A DNA stretch of 64,000 nt from Pedococcus cremeus (GCF_900111375.1 NZ_FOHB01000001.1:620001-684000), one strand, 5' to 3'; positions 43,435 to 51,375 are shown, counted from the first letter of the stretch. Made by a program: numbers and translations. Notes: a model not told the origin generated them from the sequence alone.

Positions 43435-43726
43435 CTTAAATCCCTGCCCAAGCTTTCGCCGGCTTGCACAGCATGCGGCACGTGCTACGCACTACGGCAT
43501 CCCCCGATCAGGGGATGACATACCGCGCACCATGTCCTAGACCACTGGCCCGAAGTGGCGTGCAGGCAACGTGAGGCATGGTGAGTGGAGCCGAAAGCCT
43601 CCGCACCTGCCCTCCCCCCGGGCGGATCGGGAGACACCGGTTAGGGCGCAGTACCCCCGGTAGGCGCCCCGCCCCTCGTGCAAGCCCCAGACCATGCGGC
43701 GCTCGAGCGGGCGCACGCCCTCCCCT

Positions 43727-43912
43727 CTAGCCTCGTAGAGAAGCGGGTGGGCGTCGGCGCAGATTCCAGCGGCGCACCTCGCGGCCATTGATCCTCACCC
43801 ACACGCCTGGGCAAGTCCACATCTGCCAGCCCTCCGCGGCCATCCGACGCCCCCACGCCTCCTCGCTCTCACCCCTCGAGGGGTCATAGTCGGCCAGGGT
43901 GTAGCTCCACAT
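43727..43912 (-). CDS. Small Trp-rich protein, DUF4177-like pattern
   Basis: 61 residues from the ATG at 43912. MWSYTLADYDPSRGESEEAW then GRRMAAEGWQMWTCPGVWVRIN follows the short pattern of phage and plasmid proteins in which a WxY strand is followed by a helix and an EGWE-type strand. The basic tail (RRWNLRRRP) may bind nucleic acid. No good ribosome site; moderate support only. Confidence 0.5.
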   Translation of the reverse strand: MWSYTLADYDPSRGESEEAWGRRMAAEGWQMWTCPGVWVRINGREVRRWNLRRRPPASLRG

Positions 43913-44251
43913 AGGGACACGGTAGGCAGTCGCCCCGACAGACAGACACCGCGAAATGTTTGAACCCTCCGCACCAACGGGAGCCATCCCCCGCGGTCCC
44001 AAGAGGACGGGCGATAGGGACACCCCCCACTAGGGGTGGGGCCGGACCCACGCACCGCCCGCGCGTCAGTCTCGTCGGCATACTGACGCTTCTCTCTCCA
44101 CGAGATTCTGAGCGCCCCAGGTGGCTCCCTGTTGGCCGTTCTGAGGACCATTCGCGTGTGGAAAAAAAGTCGGGGAGGGATGCCGCCATTGCCGAGATAG
44201 GCGGCGGGCGGGACTCTCGGGTCCCCCGCCACCCCCTGTGTTGTGGTCATG
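43913..44251. other. Gene-poor stretch of the element
   Basis: 339 bp. Open frames cross it on the minus strand without protein character. A run of seven A (44162-44168), read as T on the minus strand, lies beyond the terminator at 44252-44291 and may help end leftward transcription. Confidence 0.45.
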
Positions 44252-44291
44252 CCGGCTGGCCCCGCTTACAGCCATTCACGGGGCCAGCCGG
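44252..44291 (-). terminator. Terminator of the long minus-strand element operon
   Basis: CCGGCTGGCCCCG and CGGGGCCAGCCGG form a perfect 13-bp stem with a 14-nt loop, 10 bp past the stop of the last gene of the chain. The palindrome works in both directions. Confidence 0.85.
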
Positions 44292-44301
44292 TGTCTTTGG
44301 G

Positions 44302-45126
44302 TTAGGCGAACGCGTGCACAGTTCCGGTGTCGCGCTGTCCGGTCATGGCTTCGATGATCTGTCGGGCACGTCGGCCAACCTCCTGCGGTCCAGCCCATTC
44401 GAAGGTGGCTCCCAGCTCGGCGAGGGCGGTCGGTGGGAACAGTGCGTCAACGGTCACGGGGGCGAGGGGTGAGCCTCCCTTGGCGCGTCCGGTGAGCGCG
44501 TCGTGGAAGGCGTACGCCTGGGTGTGGTTGTCGAAGACGGGCGGCTTGGCCCAGCGCAGTGCGGCAGCAGCAGCGGGGGTGAACGATCCGCCGATGGCGC
44601 CGGGGATGGCGGCGGCGTAGATCGTGGCGAGGGGGTCGCGGGTGGTGTCGATGCGGGCCGCTGCGTCACGCACGCGGGTCCAGGCTGTGAACGTGTCGCC
44701 GTCGAGGGCTGCGGCGTTGTCTGCCTTGAAGCGGTACGGGAGCCGGTGCGCGTCGGCGTTGAGGGTGTCGACGTCGGCGGCGAGGGCGTCACCGAACGCG
44801 GCGGCGATGGCTTCGGCGTTGGCGCGCATGATGGAGCGCAGCCGGGACGATGCGGCGTTGATGATGTGGCCGTTGAGCTTGGCGTCGGCTTCGGCTGTGG
44901 CGAGGGCGAGCGCGGCGGCGGCGCGGGCCTTCTCGAGGGCCTTGGGGTCCCCCAGGTGTCGGACGATGTCGGCGACGTAGCTGCCGGCGTTGGCGCTGTT
45001 CTGCGGGGTGGTGTTCAGGGTTTCAATGTGGGCGATGCCTGCGGTGATTTCGACGGGGAGGGCGGCGCCTGTCTGCTTGGCAGCGCGGGCCACGAGTCGA
45101 ACCTCGTTGTAGTGCTGTGCGGTCAT
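44302..45126 (-). CDS. Element protein of unknown function, Ala-rich helical
   Basis: 274 residues, mostly helical and Ala-rich (ALEKARAAAALALATAEADAKL, RANAEAIAAAFGDALAADVDTL). It has a fairly conserved-looking C-terminal part (PPTALAELGATFEWAGPQEVGRRARQIIEAM). The longest unknown of the chain and its last gene, next to the terminator. Its composition would fit a scaffold or other assembly protein, but nothing identifies it. Starts at the stop of the preceding gene (1-nt overlap). Confidence 0.7.
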   Translation of the reverse strand: MTAQHYNEVRLVARAAKQTGAALPVEITAGIAHIETLNTTPQNSANAGSYVADIVRHLGDPKALEKARAAAALALATAEADAKLNGHIINAASSRLRSIMRANAEAIAAAFGDALAADVDTLNADAHRLPYRFKADNAAALDGDTFTAWTRVRDAAARIDTTRDPLATIYAAAIPGAIGGSFTPAAAAALRWAKPPVFDNHTQAYAFHDALTGRAKGGSPLAPVTVDALFPPTALAELGATFEWAGPQEVGRRARQIIEAMTGQRDTGTVHAFA

Positions 45127-45338
45127 TAGAAGATCTCCTTGGCGATGCTGTCGAGGATGTCGGCCTCGGTGGGGTCGGTGTCGTTGGTGACGGGCTGGGG
45201 AAAGTGCGGGGCGATGGCGGCGGCGAAGTCGTCAGCCAGGCGCTGCCTGCGTTCCTGCGGTGTCTCGGCGACGGGTCGTGCGTCGATGGCGGCGGCTTGG
45301 GCGTCGACCATGGCTTGGAAGTCGTCGGCGATGCTCAT
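45126..45338 (-). CDS. Small helical element protein
   Basis: 70 residues: SIADDFQAMVDAQAAAIDAR, PQERRQRLADDFAAAIAPHF and TEADILDSIAKEIF. Acidic and helical, perhaps a partner of a neighbour. Start overlaps the previous stop by 4 nt. Function unknown. Confidence 0.65.
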   Translation of the reverse strand: MSIADDFQAMVDAQAAAIDARPVAETPQERRQRLADDFAAAIAPHFPQPVTNDTDPTEADILDSIAKEIF

Positions 45339-45565
45339 GCGGCGGCCTTCCTGTCGAGGGGCACGGGCGCGTCGAGGCACTCGCTAAACGTGACGTGTAG
45401 GGCGGTCAATGCCAGGACGAGCAGGGCGTCGGGCGTGGTGTTGTCGACGCGGGCCAGCAGGGCGTCTCTGACAGCCTCAGAGTCACCGGCAATGGTGCAC
45501 AGCGACCGGATCAGGAGGCGGGCGTCGGTGTCGATCTGTGGGCCGTCGATGGGGTTGTGTGTCAT
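45335..45565 (-). CDS. Small element protein of unknown function
   Basis: 76 residues from the ATG at 45565: DARLLIRSLCTIAGDSEAVRDALLARV then DALLVLALTALHVTFSECL. Two helices predicted. Overlaps both neighbours by 4 nt, a sign of coupled translation. No family recognised. Confidence 0.65.
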   Translation of the reverse strand: MTHNPIDGPQIDTDARLLIRSLCTIAGDSEAVRDALLARVDNTTPDALLVLALTALHVTFSECLDAPVPLDRKAAA

Positions 45566-46017
45566 GGGGTTTCTCCTGCGAACTCGAGGAAGTCGGTGCT
45601 GTTGTTGGACCTGCGGCGGGGCGTGCGGGCGGCTCTGGTGCAGGGCTGGCAGCCCTTGCCTTTCCACGTCACCACTTGGTCGTGGTGTTCGCGGCAGCGG
45701 TAGCGGTGCGCGGTCGAGGTGGCTGTCTGGGGCTTGGCTGCCTCGGTCTCGGCGGTGTCTGCGGCCTGAGCCTCGGACTGCGCCTGAATCCCGGCCTTGG
45801 CGCACTTGGCGCACAGGCGCTTGGTTGCCTGACGTCGGCCACCGCACCGGCCGCACTTCGGCACGCCATCCTCAGCTAGGTACTCGATGGCGAAGTATCG
45901 GCAGCCGTTGCACCACCACACGCGGTCACCCTTCTCGCCGATGCGGTGGGACAGGTCAGCGCCAGGGCAGTCGGCTCGGTGCTTCATCGGGGGTGGGGTC
46001 GGGTTGGTGTCGATCAT
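45562..46017 (-). CDS. Zinc-ribbon-rich element protein
   Basis: 151 residues. Several CxxC-type knuckles: VWWCNGCRYF, PKCGRCGGRR, RLCAKCAKAG and GCQPCTRA, plus YRCREHHDQ. That pattern suggests at least two zinc ribbons, separated by an Ala/Thr-rich linker. The C-terminal Arg-rich patch (RTPRRRSNNS) may contact nucleic acid. It could be a phage-type transcription modulator. Starts on the stop of the tiny gene before it (ATGA). Confidence 0.7.
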   Translation of the reverse strand: MIDTNPTPPPMKHRADCPGADLSHRIGEKGDRVWWCNGCRYFAIEYLAEDGVPKCGRCGGRRQATKRLCAKCAKAGIQAQSEAQAADTAETEAAKPQTATSTAHRYRCREHHDQVVTWKGKGCQPCTRAARTPRRRSNNSTDFLEFAGETP

Positions 46018-46124
46018 GCGGTCATGTCCTTGTGGTCGAGGCAGCGCCAGGTGCCGCGGAGGTTGTCGGCGTGCTGCGGCTCGACGTAGAGCACGGCGGC
46101 GCAGCGGGTTTCGGCGCACTTCAC
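46014..46124 (-). CDS. 36-residue zinc-finger-like protein
   Basis: GTG start at 46124 and TGA inside the ATGA of the next gene. The product has MKCAETRCAAVLYVEP at the start and TWRCLDHKDMTA at the end, so Cys3, Cys8, Cys28 and His31 could hold one zinc. The exact 4-nt overlap with the next start and the short gap from the gene before argue that it is real in spite of its size. Confidence 0.55.
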   Translation of the reverse strand: MKCAETRCAAVLYVEPQHADNLRGTWRCLDHKDMTA

Positions 46125-46141
46125 GGGCGTGCGAGGTTCCG

Positions 46142-46342
46142 TCAGTCGATCCACGGCGCGTCCATCACCTGGTCGATGGGGAACTTGTCGAATTCGGTGG
46201 GGTGAAGGTCGCCGACGTTGCGGGGCAGCTCGGGCTGGGGCTTGTGGTCAGCCGGGGGTGCGGTGTCCTGGTCGAGCCACGGGGAGCCGAGCACCTGAGG
46301 TGCCGTGCCCTCTTCGATGGGGTTCGGGCGGGGAATGCTCAT
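46142..46342 (-). CDS. Small protein beginning with the PIEEGTAP motif
   Basis: 66 residues from the ATG at 46342, with an ideal ribosome site (AAGGAGA). It opens MSIPRPNPIEEGTAPQVLGS, almost the same block that ends the surface protein at 42163-42597, then has an acidic, Pro-rich tail ending PIDQVMDAPWID. Small and probably disordered. A shared partner for both motif copies is likely. No known family recognised. Confidence 0.7.
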   Translation of the reverse strand: MSIPRPNPIEEGTAPQVLGSPWLDQDTAPPADHKPQPELPRNVGDLHPTEFDKFPIDQVMDAPWID

Positions 46343-46359
46343 GTGAATCTCCTTGAGGA

Positions 46360-47007
46360 TCAGCGGAACCAGAGCACGGACCCGGACAGGTCGGCGCGGT
46401 TCAGGGAGTCGGACGGCCACGCGTTGAAATCGGCCAGGGCCTGAATGGCGAGGGCGATGGTTCCGCCGCTGAGGCCGGTGAGGACGACGGACATGGGCGT
46501 TACTGCGGTGGCCGATCCGCCCGCGTTGGTGGCGGCGATGGGCACGGCGGTTCCGGTGTTGGAGCCCACGACCGGGCGGATTCGCAGGTAGTCCACGCCG
46601 CTCGCGCCGTTGTTAAGCGCGAACACGCGGGCGACGACGCTGATAGCCGCGCTGGTGAAGCCTGCGGGGACGGGCAGGGAGCCGGTGAACACGTTGGCGT
46701 AGGCGGTGCCGATGCCGAATCCGCTCGAGCTGTCGTTGATGACACCGGGCACGACCGGGCTTGTGAGCGCGTCGTTTCCGATGATGCCGCCGCGCAACGT
46801 GAGGTCGTTGAACTCGGCATTGCCGTTGTCGCTGAACCGGTAGCCGCTCACGCCGGCCTCGTAGTTGTCGCTGTCCATTCCCCCTAGGCCGTTGGGGTGG
46901 AAGCCGGTGCCAAAGAACGGGGAGCCGTTGCGGGAGGCTCGGGCCTGCTCGCGGTCCTTGCGGATTTCGCCCGTGATGGTTCGTCGGGTGGGTGGGAGCT
47001 TGCTCAT
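46360..47007 (-). CDS. Phage tail/fibre-like protein
   Basis: 215 residues. After a basic N-terminus comes FFGTGFHPNGLGGMDSDNY, then GYRFSDNGNAEFNDLTLRGG, the style of actinophage minor tail proteins. The C-terminal half looks like a beta-sandwich (IGTAYANVFTGSLPVPAGFT, TSAAISVVARVFALNNGASG, IALAIQALADFNAW), perhaps a receptor-binding or carbohydrate-binding domain. It is the only structural-type gene in the element. The ribosome site lies in the end of the whiB-like gene, 1 nt before it. Confidence 0.7.
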   Translation of the reverse strand: MSKLPPTRRTITGEIRKDREQARASRNGSPFFGTGFHPNGLGGMDSDNYEAGVSGYRFSDNGNAEFNDLTLRGGIIGNDALTSPVVPGVINDSSSGFGIGTAYANVFTGSLPVPAGFTSAAISVVARVFALNNGASGVDYLRIRPVVGSNTGTAVPIAATNAGGSATAVTPMSVVLTGLSGGTIALAIQALADFNAWPSDSLNRADLSGSVLWFR

Positions 47008-47008
47008 G

Positions 47009-47278
47009 TCACTTCTTCTTTCTCTGGTTGATGGTGCGTAGGGCTCCGCGGTCGCGGATGGTGCCGCCCCACACGCCGAACTTCTCGTCCATCTCGTCGG
47101 CTGCAGCACCACACAGGGACTTGATGGGGCATCCCTGTTGGCATTCCTCTGCGGCGGCTAGTAGTTCGTCTGGTGTGCCCTCGAAGAACCGCTCTGAATC
47201 GCCGCGCTGGCAGGGCAGCCAGTCATGGGACTCGTGGCGGCGTGCCAGCTCCTGGGCGAGGCCGTCAGCGGCGCTCAT
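47009..47278 (-). CDS. WhiB-like iron-sulfur protein
   Basis: 89 residues. Four Cys (WLPCQRG, EECQQGCPIKSLCG) and the following GVWGGTIRDRGAL turn match Wbl proteins, which hold a 4Fe-4S cluster and bind sigma-A. The Cys spacing is Cx3Cx5C where most Wbl proteins have Cx2Cx5C, a small deviation. Ends with KKK. In phages such proteins can turn down host genes. Start overlaps the small membrane-protein gene by 4 nt. Confidence 0.82.
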   Translation of the reverse strand: MSAADGLAQELARRHESHDWLPCQRGDSERFFEGTPDELLAAAEECQQGCPIKSLCGAAADEMDEKFGVWGGTIRDRGALRTINQRKKK

Positions 47279-47409
47279 TGGCCCTCCCCGAACACGCGGC
47301 GTCGGTACCCGGGCGTCTTGGGTGCGAGCCACAGCACGACGGCCCAGAATCCGGCCGGCAACGCGACACCAAAGAGCGCGTATGCCAGGGCGATGATGAG
47401 CACACTCAT
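47275..47409 (-). CDS. Single-helix membrane protein, 44 residues
   Basis: MSVLIIALAYALFGVALPAG continuing FWAVVLWLAP makes one or two membrane segments, then a basic tail (KTPGYRRRVFGEGQ). ATGA overlap with the whiB-like gene and a 4-nt overlap with the gene before support it although it is very short. Function unknown; small membrane proteins in phages often act in lysis or exclusion. Confidence 0.65.
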   Translation of the reverse strand: MSVLIIALAYALFGVALPAGFWAVVLWLAPKTPGYRRRVFGEGQ

Positions 47410-47600
47410 GCCTGCGCCCTCCTACACGCCGGGTGGACGAGCACGCCGGGTCGGAGTTCACCGCCACAGACGGGGCAGTGCCGTTTCCGGGCTGCCAGTG
47501 CTGCCCTACACGCTGCGATGCCTGCGGCCCGTGCCTGCTCGGCCTGCTGCCGGTCGTCGCCGTCGATGCGGTCGCCGGTTCGGTCGTAACGGTGCGCCAT
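47406..47600 (-). CDS. Small zinc-finger protein
   Basis: 64 residues from the ATG at 47600 (a GTG codon lies just before it). Helical N-terminus (DDRQQAEQARAAGIAACRAALAARKR) and a C-terminal finger CPVCGGELRPGVLVHPACRR. The finger is of the CxxC-(x)n-HxxC kind. Overlaps both neighbours. Perhaps a control protein. Confidence 0.68.
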   Translation of the reverse strand: MAHRYDRTGDRIDGDDRQQAEQARAAGIAACRAALAARKRHCPVCGGELRPGVLVHPACRRAQA

Positions 47601-47770
47601 CACTCCACCTCCCTCGTCCGGTACGCGGGACAGGTGGTGTCGTGGTGCACGGTCAGCCGATAGACGGGCGCCTCGGAGGTGTCGAGCGTCTGGTAGGCGT
47701 CGCAGTCACCGCACCCGCCGTGAATACGCCCGTCCTCGGGAACGGCCATGAAGAACGAGGCGCCAGCCAT
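47600..47770 (-). CDS. Small Cys/His protein of the element
   Basis: 56 residues: MAGASFFMAVPEDGRIHGGC, GDCDAYQTLDT, RLTVHHDTTCPAYRT. Cys and His are placed so that a metal site is possible (CGDC, HH, C). Its start shares one base with the ATPase stop and its stop shares one base with the next ATG. Too short to be identified. Confidence 0.62.
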   Translation of the reverse strand: MAGASFFMAVPEDGRIHGGCGDCDAYQTLDTSEAPVYRLTVHHDTTCPAYRTREVE

Positions 47771-48924
47771 CACGCCACCTCGCAGCGGCAGAACAGCCCA
47801 CCGCAGTCAGCGCACCGTTCGGATGGCACCGGGACGTCATCCGACAGTCCTGTAGGGGTCTGTTGCATGTGTTGCGCCTGTTGCGTTCCACCTTCAAACG
47901 CAACACTCGCAACACTCGCAACAGGGGTATAGGTGCCCCGTCCCGTCTTGGCGATGCGCCCCGACTCAGCCAGTCGGGCGAGGTACGTCCGAGCGGTGTG
48001 GGGCTCCATGCCGCACGCCGATGCAACGTCGGCCGCCTTCACCCCATCGGGTTTGGTGTTGACGAACTCCACCACCTCGGCGCTCTTGTCGCCAAGGTCC
48101 GCCGTCGCCCGGGCCATCTCTGCGGCCTGCGCAGCTTCCGCCAGGGTGGAGCCGTCGAGCGTCCACCGACCGTCAGCCGAAGTGACTGCGAACTCCGATT
48201 CGACGACATCGCGGCCGGTCACCCGGATCACCCCGGACCCAGAGTTGCGGGCGCGGTGCAGGTTGATCGTGAAGTCAGCCGCACCGTTAAGCCCATTGGT
48301 GCCACTTGTGGAATCCATCCAGTCTTCGCCGGCCGCCTTGCGGATGTGGTGAATGACGAGCAACGTCGAGCCGGGGTGCGCGTCGGCAAGAGCCTTGAGA
48401 CGTGAACCGATCCGGTAGTCACGCTGATACGCGCCCTCTCCCGGCTGAGCTGGCGGCATGACCTTGCCGAGCGTGTCGAGCAGCACGAGCGGCTGTGCGT
48501 CACCGTGAACGCCCATCCACGCTTCGATGAGCGGGATTACCTGGTTGGGGTGAGCGCTGGTGACGGTGTGCAGGAGTGCTGGAATCGGGTTGCCGTCGAG
48601 CAGTTGGCGGGCGCGCCACTGCAGTCGGGCATTGCCGTCCTCGAGCGCGAGGTAGAGCACGGGTCGCGGCTTTCCTGTGGCGATCTTGCCGAACGCCGAG
48701 CCACCGGACGAGATAGCCAGGGCTACCCCGAACGCGCACCAGGACTTGCCTGCCTTGGGTGGCCCGGTCAGTAGGCCGAAACCCTCAGGAATGAGCCCGT
48801 AAACGGCCCACCGCAGCGGAGGGAAGTCCTGTGCGTCGAGCCAATCGCCTGTCTTGACGAGATCGAGGATGTCGAACGCGTGAGGGTCAGGGGTGGAAGG
48901 GTTGTCGTACTCGGTCCCGTACAT
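47770..48924 (-). CDS. RepA/RecA-like ATPase (AAA_25 type) with C-terminal winged helix
   Basis: 384 residues. Walker A GPPKAGKSWCAFGVAL, Walker B PLVLLDTLGKVM, and LLVIHHIRKAAGEDWMDSTSGTNG as the sensor-like segment; this order is that of hexameric RepA and DnaB/RecA-like ATPases that serve plasmid and phage replication. Residues about 285-340 form a winged helix (AEVVEFVNTKPDGVKAADVAS, HTARTYLARLAESGRIAKTG). The tail ends in a Cys cluster (RCADCGGLFCRCEVA). Probably the helicase or helicase loader of the element's own replication. Main functional gene of the chain. Confidence 0.85.
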   Translation of the reverse strand: MYGTEYDNPSTPDPHAFDILDLVKTGDWLDAQDFPPLRWAVYGLIPEGFGLLTGPPKAGKSWCAFGVALAISSGGSAFGKIATGKPRPVLYLALEDGNARLQWRARQLLDGNPIPALLHTVTSAHPNQVIPLIEAWMGVHGDAQPLVLLDTLGKVMPPAQPGEGAYQRDYRIGSRLKALADAHPGSTLLVIHHIRKAAGEDWMDSTSGTNGLNGAADFTINLHRARNSGSGVIRVTGRDVVESEFAVTSADGRWTLDGSTLAEAAQAAEMARATADLGDKSAEVVEFVNTKPDGVKAADVASACGMEPHTARTYLARLAESGRIAKTGRGTYTPVASVASVAFEGGTQQAQHMQQTPTGLSDDVPVPSERCADCGGLFCRCEVA

Positions 48925-49238
48925 CAGGCGACACCGCCTCGGGCGGCCTCAATCATTGCGGCCTGCCAGTGCGGACCTTTGGCGGCAGCGTTGCTGATCG
49001 CCAGCGCCTCAAAGTCGTTGGCGAGATCGTGAAGCCATTGACGAGCGAGCCATTCGGACGCCTCGCGCTGACCCTGCGCGCGGCCCTGCTCTATGAACGC
49101 CATGGCGCCCGCGTGAGCGCCGTCGAGGAAGTCAAATGCGGTAGACTGGACAGTGGTGGTGGAGCCGGTCACGTTGTGGCCGGTTTCATTATTTGACAAG
49201 GCTTTTCGCCCTTTCGTGCCAGCGCCTGCAGTCCCCAC
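48924..49238 (-). CDS. Small helical element protein, start uncertain
   Basis: 104 residues if the GTG at 49238 is used; a later GTG at 49172 is possible. The C-terminal part is a clear helix pair (AGAMAFIEQGRAQGQREASEWLARQWLHDLANDFEALAIS). The stop overlaps the ATPase start. It could be a helicase partner. No family recognised. Confidence 0.6.
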   Translation of the reverse strand: MGTAGAGTKGRKALSNNETGHNVTGSTTTVQSTAFDFLDGAHAGAMAFIEQGRAQGQREASEWLARQWLHDLANDFEALAISNAAAKGPHWQAAMIEAARGGVA

Positions 49239-49305
49239 TGCCGTTCTTCGGCGCGCTGGTGTGATCCCCCGGCAGGGGGCCTATTCAGTTGTGAAAGTTG
49301 GCCTG

Positions 49306-49479
49306 TCAGGCCGCGTTGAACTTGTCGTTCACGAACTTCTCGAGGTCAGCTCGCCGGAACATGCGGCGGCGGCCGATCTTGGCGCTGGCTGGAGCCTGGC
49401 CGGTCTGCATCCACCACCGGAGGGTGGCGATTGGGACGTGCATGAAGTCGGCGGCTTCCTCGGTCGTGAGTAGATCCAT
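49306..49479 (-). CDS. Excisionase-like HTH protein
   Basis: 57 residues from the ATG at 49479, with AAGGGGG upstream. LLTTEEAADFMHVPIATLRWWMQTG and KIGRRRMFRRADLEKFV form the standard winged helix of the Xis/helix_turn_helix_17 family, which binds near attachment sites and helps excision, or acts as a control protein. First gene of the leftward chain, divergent from the repressor. Confidence 0.85.
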   Translation of the reverse strand: MDLLTTEEAADFMHVPIATLRWWMQTGQAPASAKIGRRRMFRRADLEKFVNDKFNAA

Positions 49480-49740
49480 GACGGACCCCCTTCGTAATCG
49501 TGAATGGGCTGTGGCTTGGTGTGCGGCAGTAGTTCTCGTGTGCCTTGGCCTTGTTGGGTCCGCCATCCGACCGCGGCTTTTCATGTCGGAGTCGCCGCCT
49601 CCCGTGGCCCCGTCACCCCCTCGTGACGCCCTGTTACGGGTCGGGCTACTGCCTACACCATCGGTGTTAAGTACCGAATACAGATGAGAGTACACGGATC
49701 GTGTTGACAATGCAACCGGGTTTGTGCAACCCTGCTCGAC
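49480..49740. promoter_or_regulatory. Divergent control region of the element
   Basis: 261 bp between the leftward gene chain and the rightward repressor-integrase unit, visibly more AT-rich than the surroundings from 49660. A consensus TTGACA is at 49704-49709. GCAACC and an AACCCGGTT-type palindrome recur at 49712-49732, a candidate operator for the XRE repressor. No good -10 hexamer could be fixed on either strand. Confidence 0.6.
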
Positions 49741-50244
49741 ATGACGGAACAAGGCGCCGGCCACCGCGACGAGGAGCGCTTCACCGCGAACCTGCGACGC
49801 CTACGCGAAGCAAAGGGGTGGAGCCAGAACGAGTTGGCGACTCGGATGCGCGGGCGTGGCTGGGAGTCGTTTCGGCAAACGACAGTCAGCCGCTTGGAAA
49901 AGGGTGAGCAGAGCGTCAGGATCGGGGAGGCTCGCGCCCTCGCGGACCTGCTCGGCGTGACCGTTGACGACATGGCACTGACGGAGTCCGCAGAGGCCCA
50001 AGCCATCGCTGAACTCCGCGCAGCTATCGAGGAATGCACGAAGGCGCTAGACCGTATCGACACGTATGGGCAGTACCTTCCCCAAGCACAGGCTGACGTG
50101 CGCCGACTCATTGCCACCACTCCGAATGCGCCGGCAGACCTGCGTGCAGTAGCGCAGTCGGTGCTGACGGCAGATCCCCTGACGACGCTCACTCGAGCGC
50201 TGACCATCGGCCAGGAGATCGCCGGGGGCGGCAGCGATGGCTAA
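49741..50244 (+). CDS. XRE-family repressor
   Basis: 167 residues. HTH at about 15-70: FTANLRRLREAKGWSQNELATRM, RQTTVSRLEKGEQSVRIGEARALADLLGV. The helical C-terminal part (ELRAAIEECTKALDRIDTY, QAQADVRRLIATTPNAP) probably makes dimers; there is no LexA-type peptidase motif, so induction is not by the usual self-cleavage. Its end overlaps the integrase start by 8 bp. It likely holds the element in the integrated state. Confidence 0.85.
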   Translation: MTEQGAGHRDEERFTANLRRLREAKGWSQNELATRMRGRGWESFRQTTVSRLEKGEQSVRIGEARALADLLGVTVDDMALTESAEAQAIAELRAAIEECTKALDRIDTYGQYLPQAQADVRRLIATTPNAPADLRAVAQSVLTADPLTTLTRALTIGQEIAGGGSDG

Positions 50245-51358
50245 CGGCGTCACCCGACGTGGTGACTCATGGCGCGCCCGCTACCGCAACCCCCGCACCG
50301 GAAAGCAGTACCAGCGCACATTCAAGCGGCAGGCTGAGGCTCAACGCTGGTTGCGGGATCAGGTTGCATCGCTCGACCGGGGCGCGTGGATCGACCCGAG
50401 CGCCGGCCGCATCACATTCGCCGACTACTTCGCCCGTTGGTCAGCTCGTCAGGTGTGGACGGATGGCACGCACAAGGCCATGTCCCTCGCGGTGAGATCT
50501 ACCCCGTTCGGGGACGTGCAGATCAGGCACATTGCCGCCACCGACGTTGAGGCCTGGGTGAAGGCGATGAGCCAGCCCTCAGATGAGCGGGCGCGGCCAC
50601 TGGCACCGGGCACGATCAAGACCAGGTTCACCAACGTTCGGGCCGTCTTCCGGGCGGCCGTTCGCGATGAGGTGATTGCCAAGGACCCCACGGAGGGTGT
50701 GCGGCTGCCCCGGCAGCGCAAGCGTGAAGCGGCCATGACGATCCCGACCCCTGATGAGGTGCGGGCCATGCTCGAGGCCGCGGATGAGCGGTTCCGGGGC
50801 TTCGTGGGCGTGTGCGCGTTCGCCGGGTTGCGCTTGGGCGAGGCGGCAGCACTGCAGGTCGCAGACGTTGACTTCCTGCGCCGTCAGATCACCGTTTCTC
50901 GACAGGTCCAGCGCGCCGGCGCAGGGAAGGTAGAGATCCGCTTGCCCAAGTACGGCAGCGAGCGCGTCGTGCCGATCCCGGACGAGCTGGTGACGATGCT
51001 GTCAACGCATGTCGCCCTCGGGCACCGCGGCGACTGGCTCTTCCAGGGTGCTGGCGACACTCCCCCGCATCAGAACACGGTGGGCTACTGGTGGCGGCAG
51101 ACATTGGCCGCCGCGGGCCTGTCAGGGGTGCGGCTGCACGACCTGCGGCACTTCTACGCTTCGGGCCTGATCGCGGCAGGGTGCGACGTGGTGACCGTGC
51201 AGAGGGCGCTAGGCCACGCCAAGGCCACCACAACCCTCGAGACGTACAGCCACCTGTGGCCCTCCGCGGAGGACCGCACACGGACGGCCGCCGCGACGCT
51301 CGCCGGGGAAGTCCTCGGCGCTAGTGTGGGCGCTGTGAGGGCAGGGGGTGATATCTGA
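50237..51358 (+). CDS. Tyrosine-family site-specific integrase
   Basis: 373 residues. N-terminal arm-binding domain (GDSWRARYRNPRTGKQYQRTF), SAM-like core-binding domain (TFADYFARWSARQ), catalytic domain with Arg in FAGLRLGEAAAL, the HxxR box HDLRHFYASGL, later His in LGHAK and the nucleophile Tyr in ETYSHLW. All catalytic residues are present. Ends 22 bp before the right attachment copy, the normal place. Its target is the 3' end of ychF. Confidence 0.95.
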   Translation: MANGVTRRGDSWRARYRNPRTGKQYQRTFKRQAEAQRWLRDQVASLDRGAWIDPSAGRITFADYFARWSARQVWTDGTHKAMSLAVRSTPFGDVQIRHIAATDVEAWVKAMSQPSDERARPLAPGTIKTRFTNVRAVFRAAVRDEVIAKDPTEGVRLPRQRKREAAMTIPTPDEVRAMLEAADERFRGFVGVCAFAGLRLGEAAALQVADVDFLRRQITVSRQVQRAGAGKVEIRLPKYGSERVVPIPDELVTMLSTHVALGHRGDWLFQGAGDTPPHQNTVGYWWRQTLAAAGLSGVRLHDLRHFYASGLIAAGCDVVTVQRALGHAKATTTLETYSHLWPSAEDRTRTAAATLAGEVLGASVGAVRAGGDI

Positions 51359-51375
51359 GCGTCTGACGTGGGGGT

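Noticed and set aside
43537..43788. 83-codon minus-strand frame downstream of the small Trp-rich gene.
   Set aside because: Overlaps the better-supported frame by about 60 bp, no ribosome site and no recognisable pattern.
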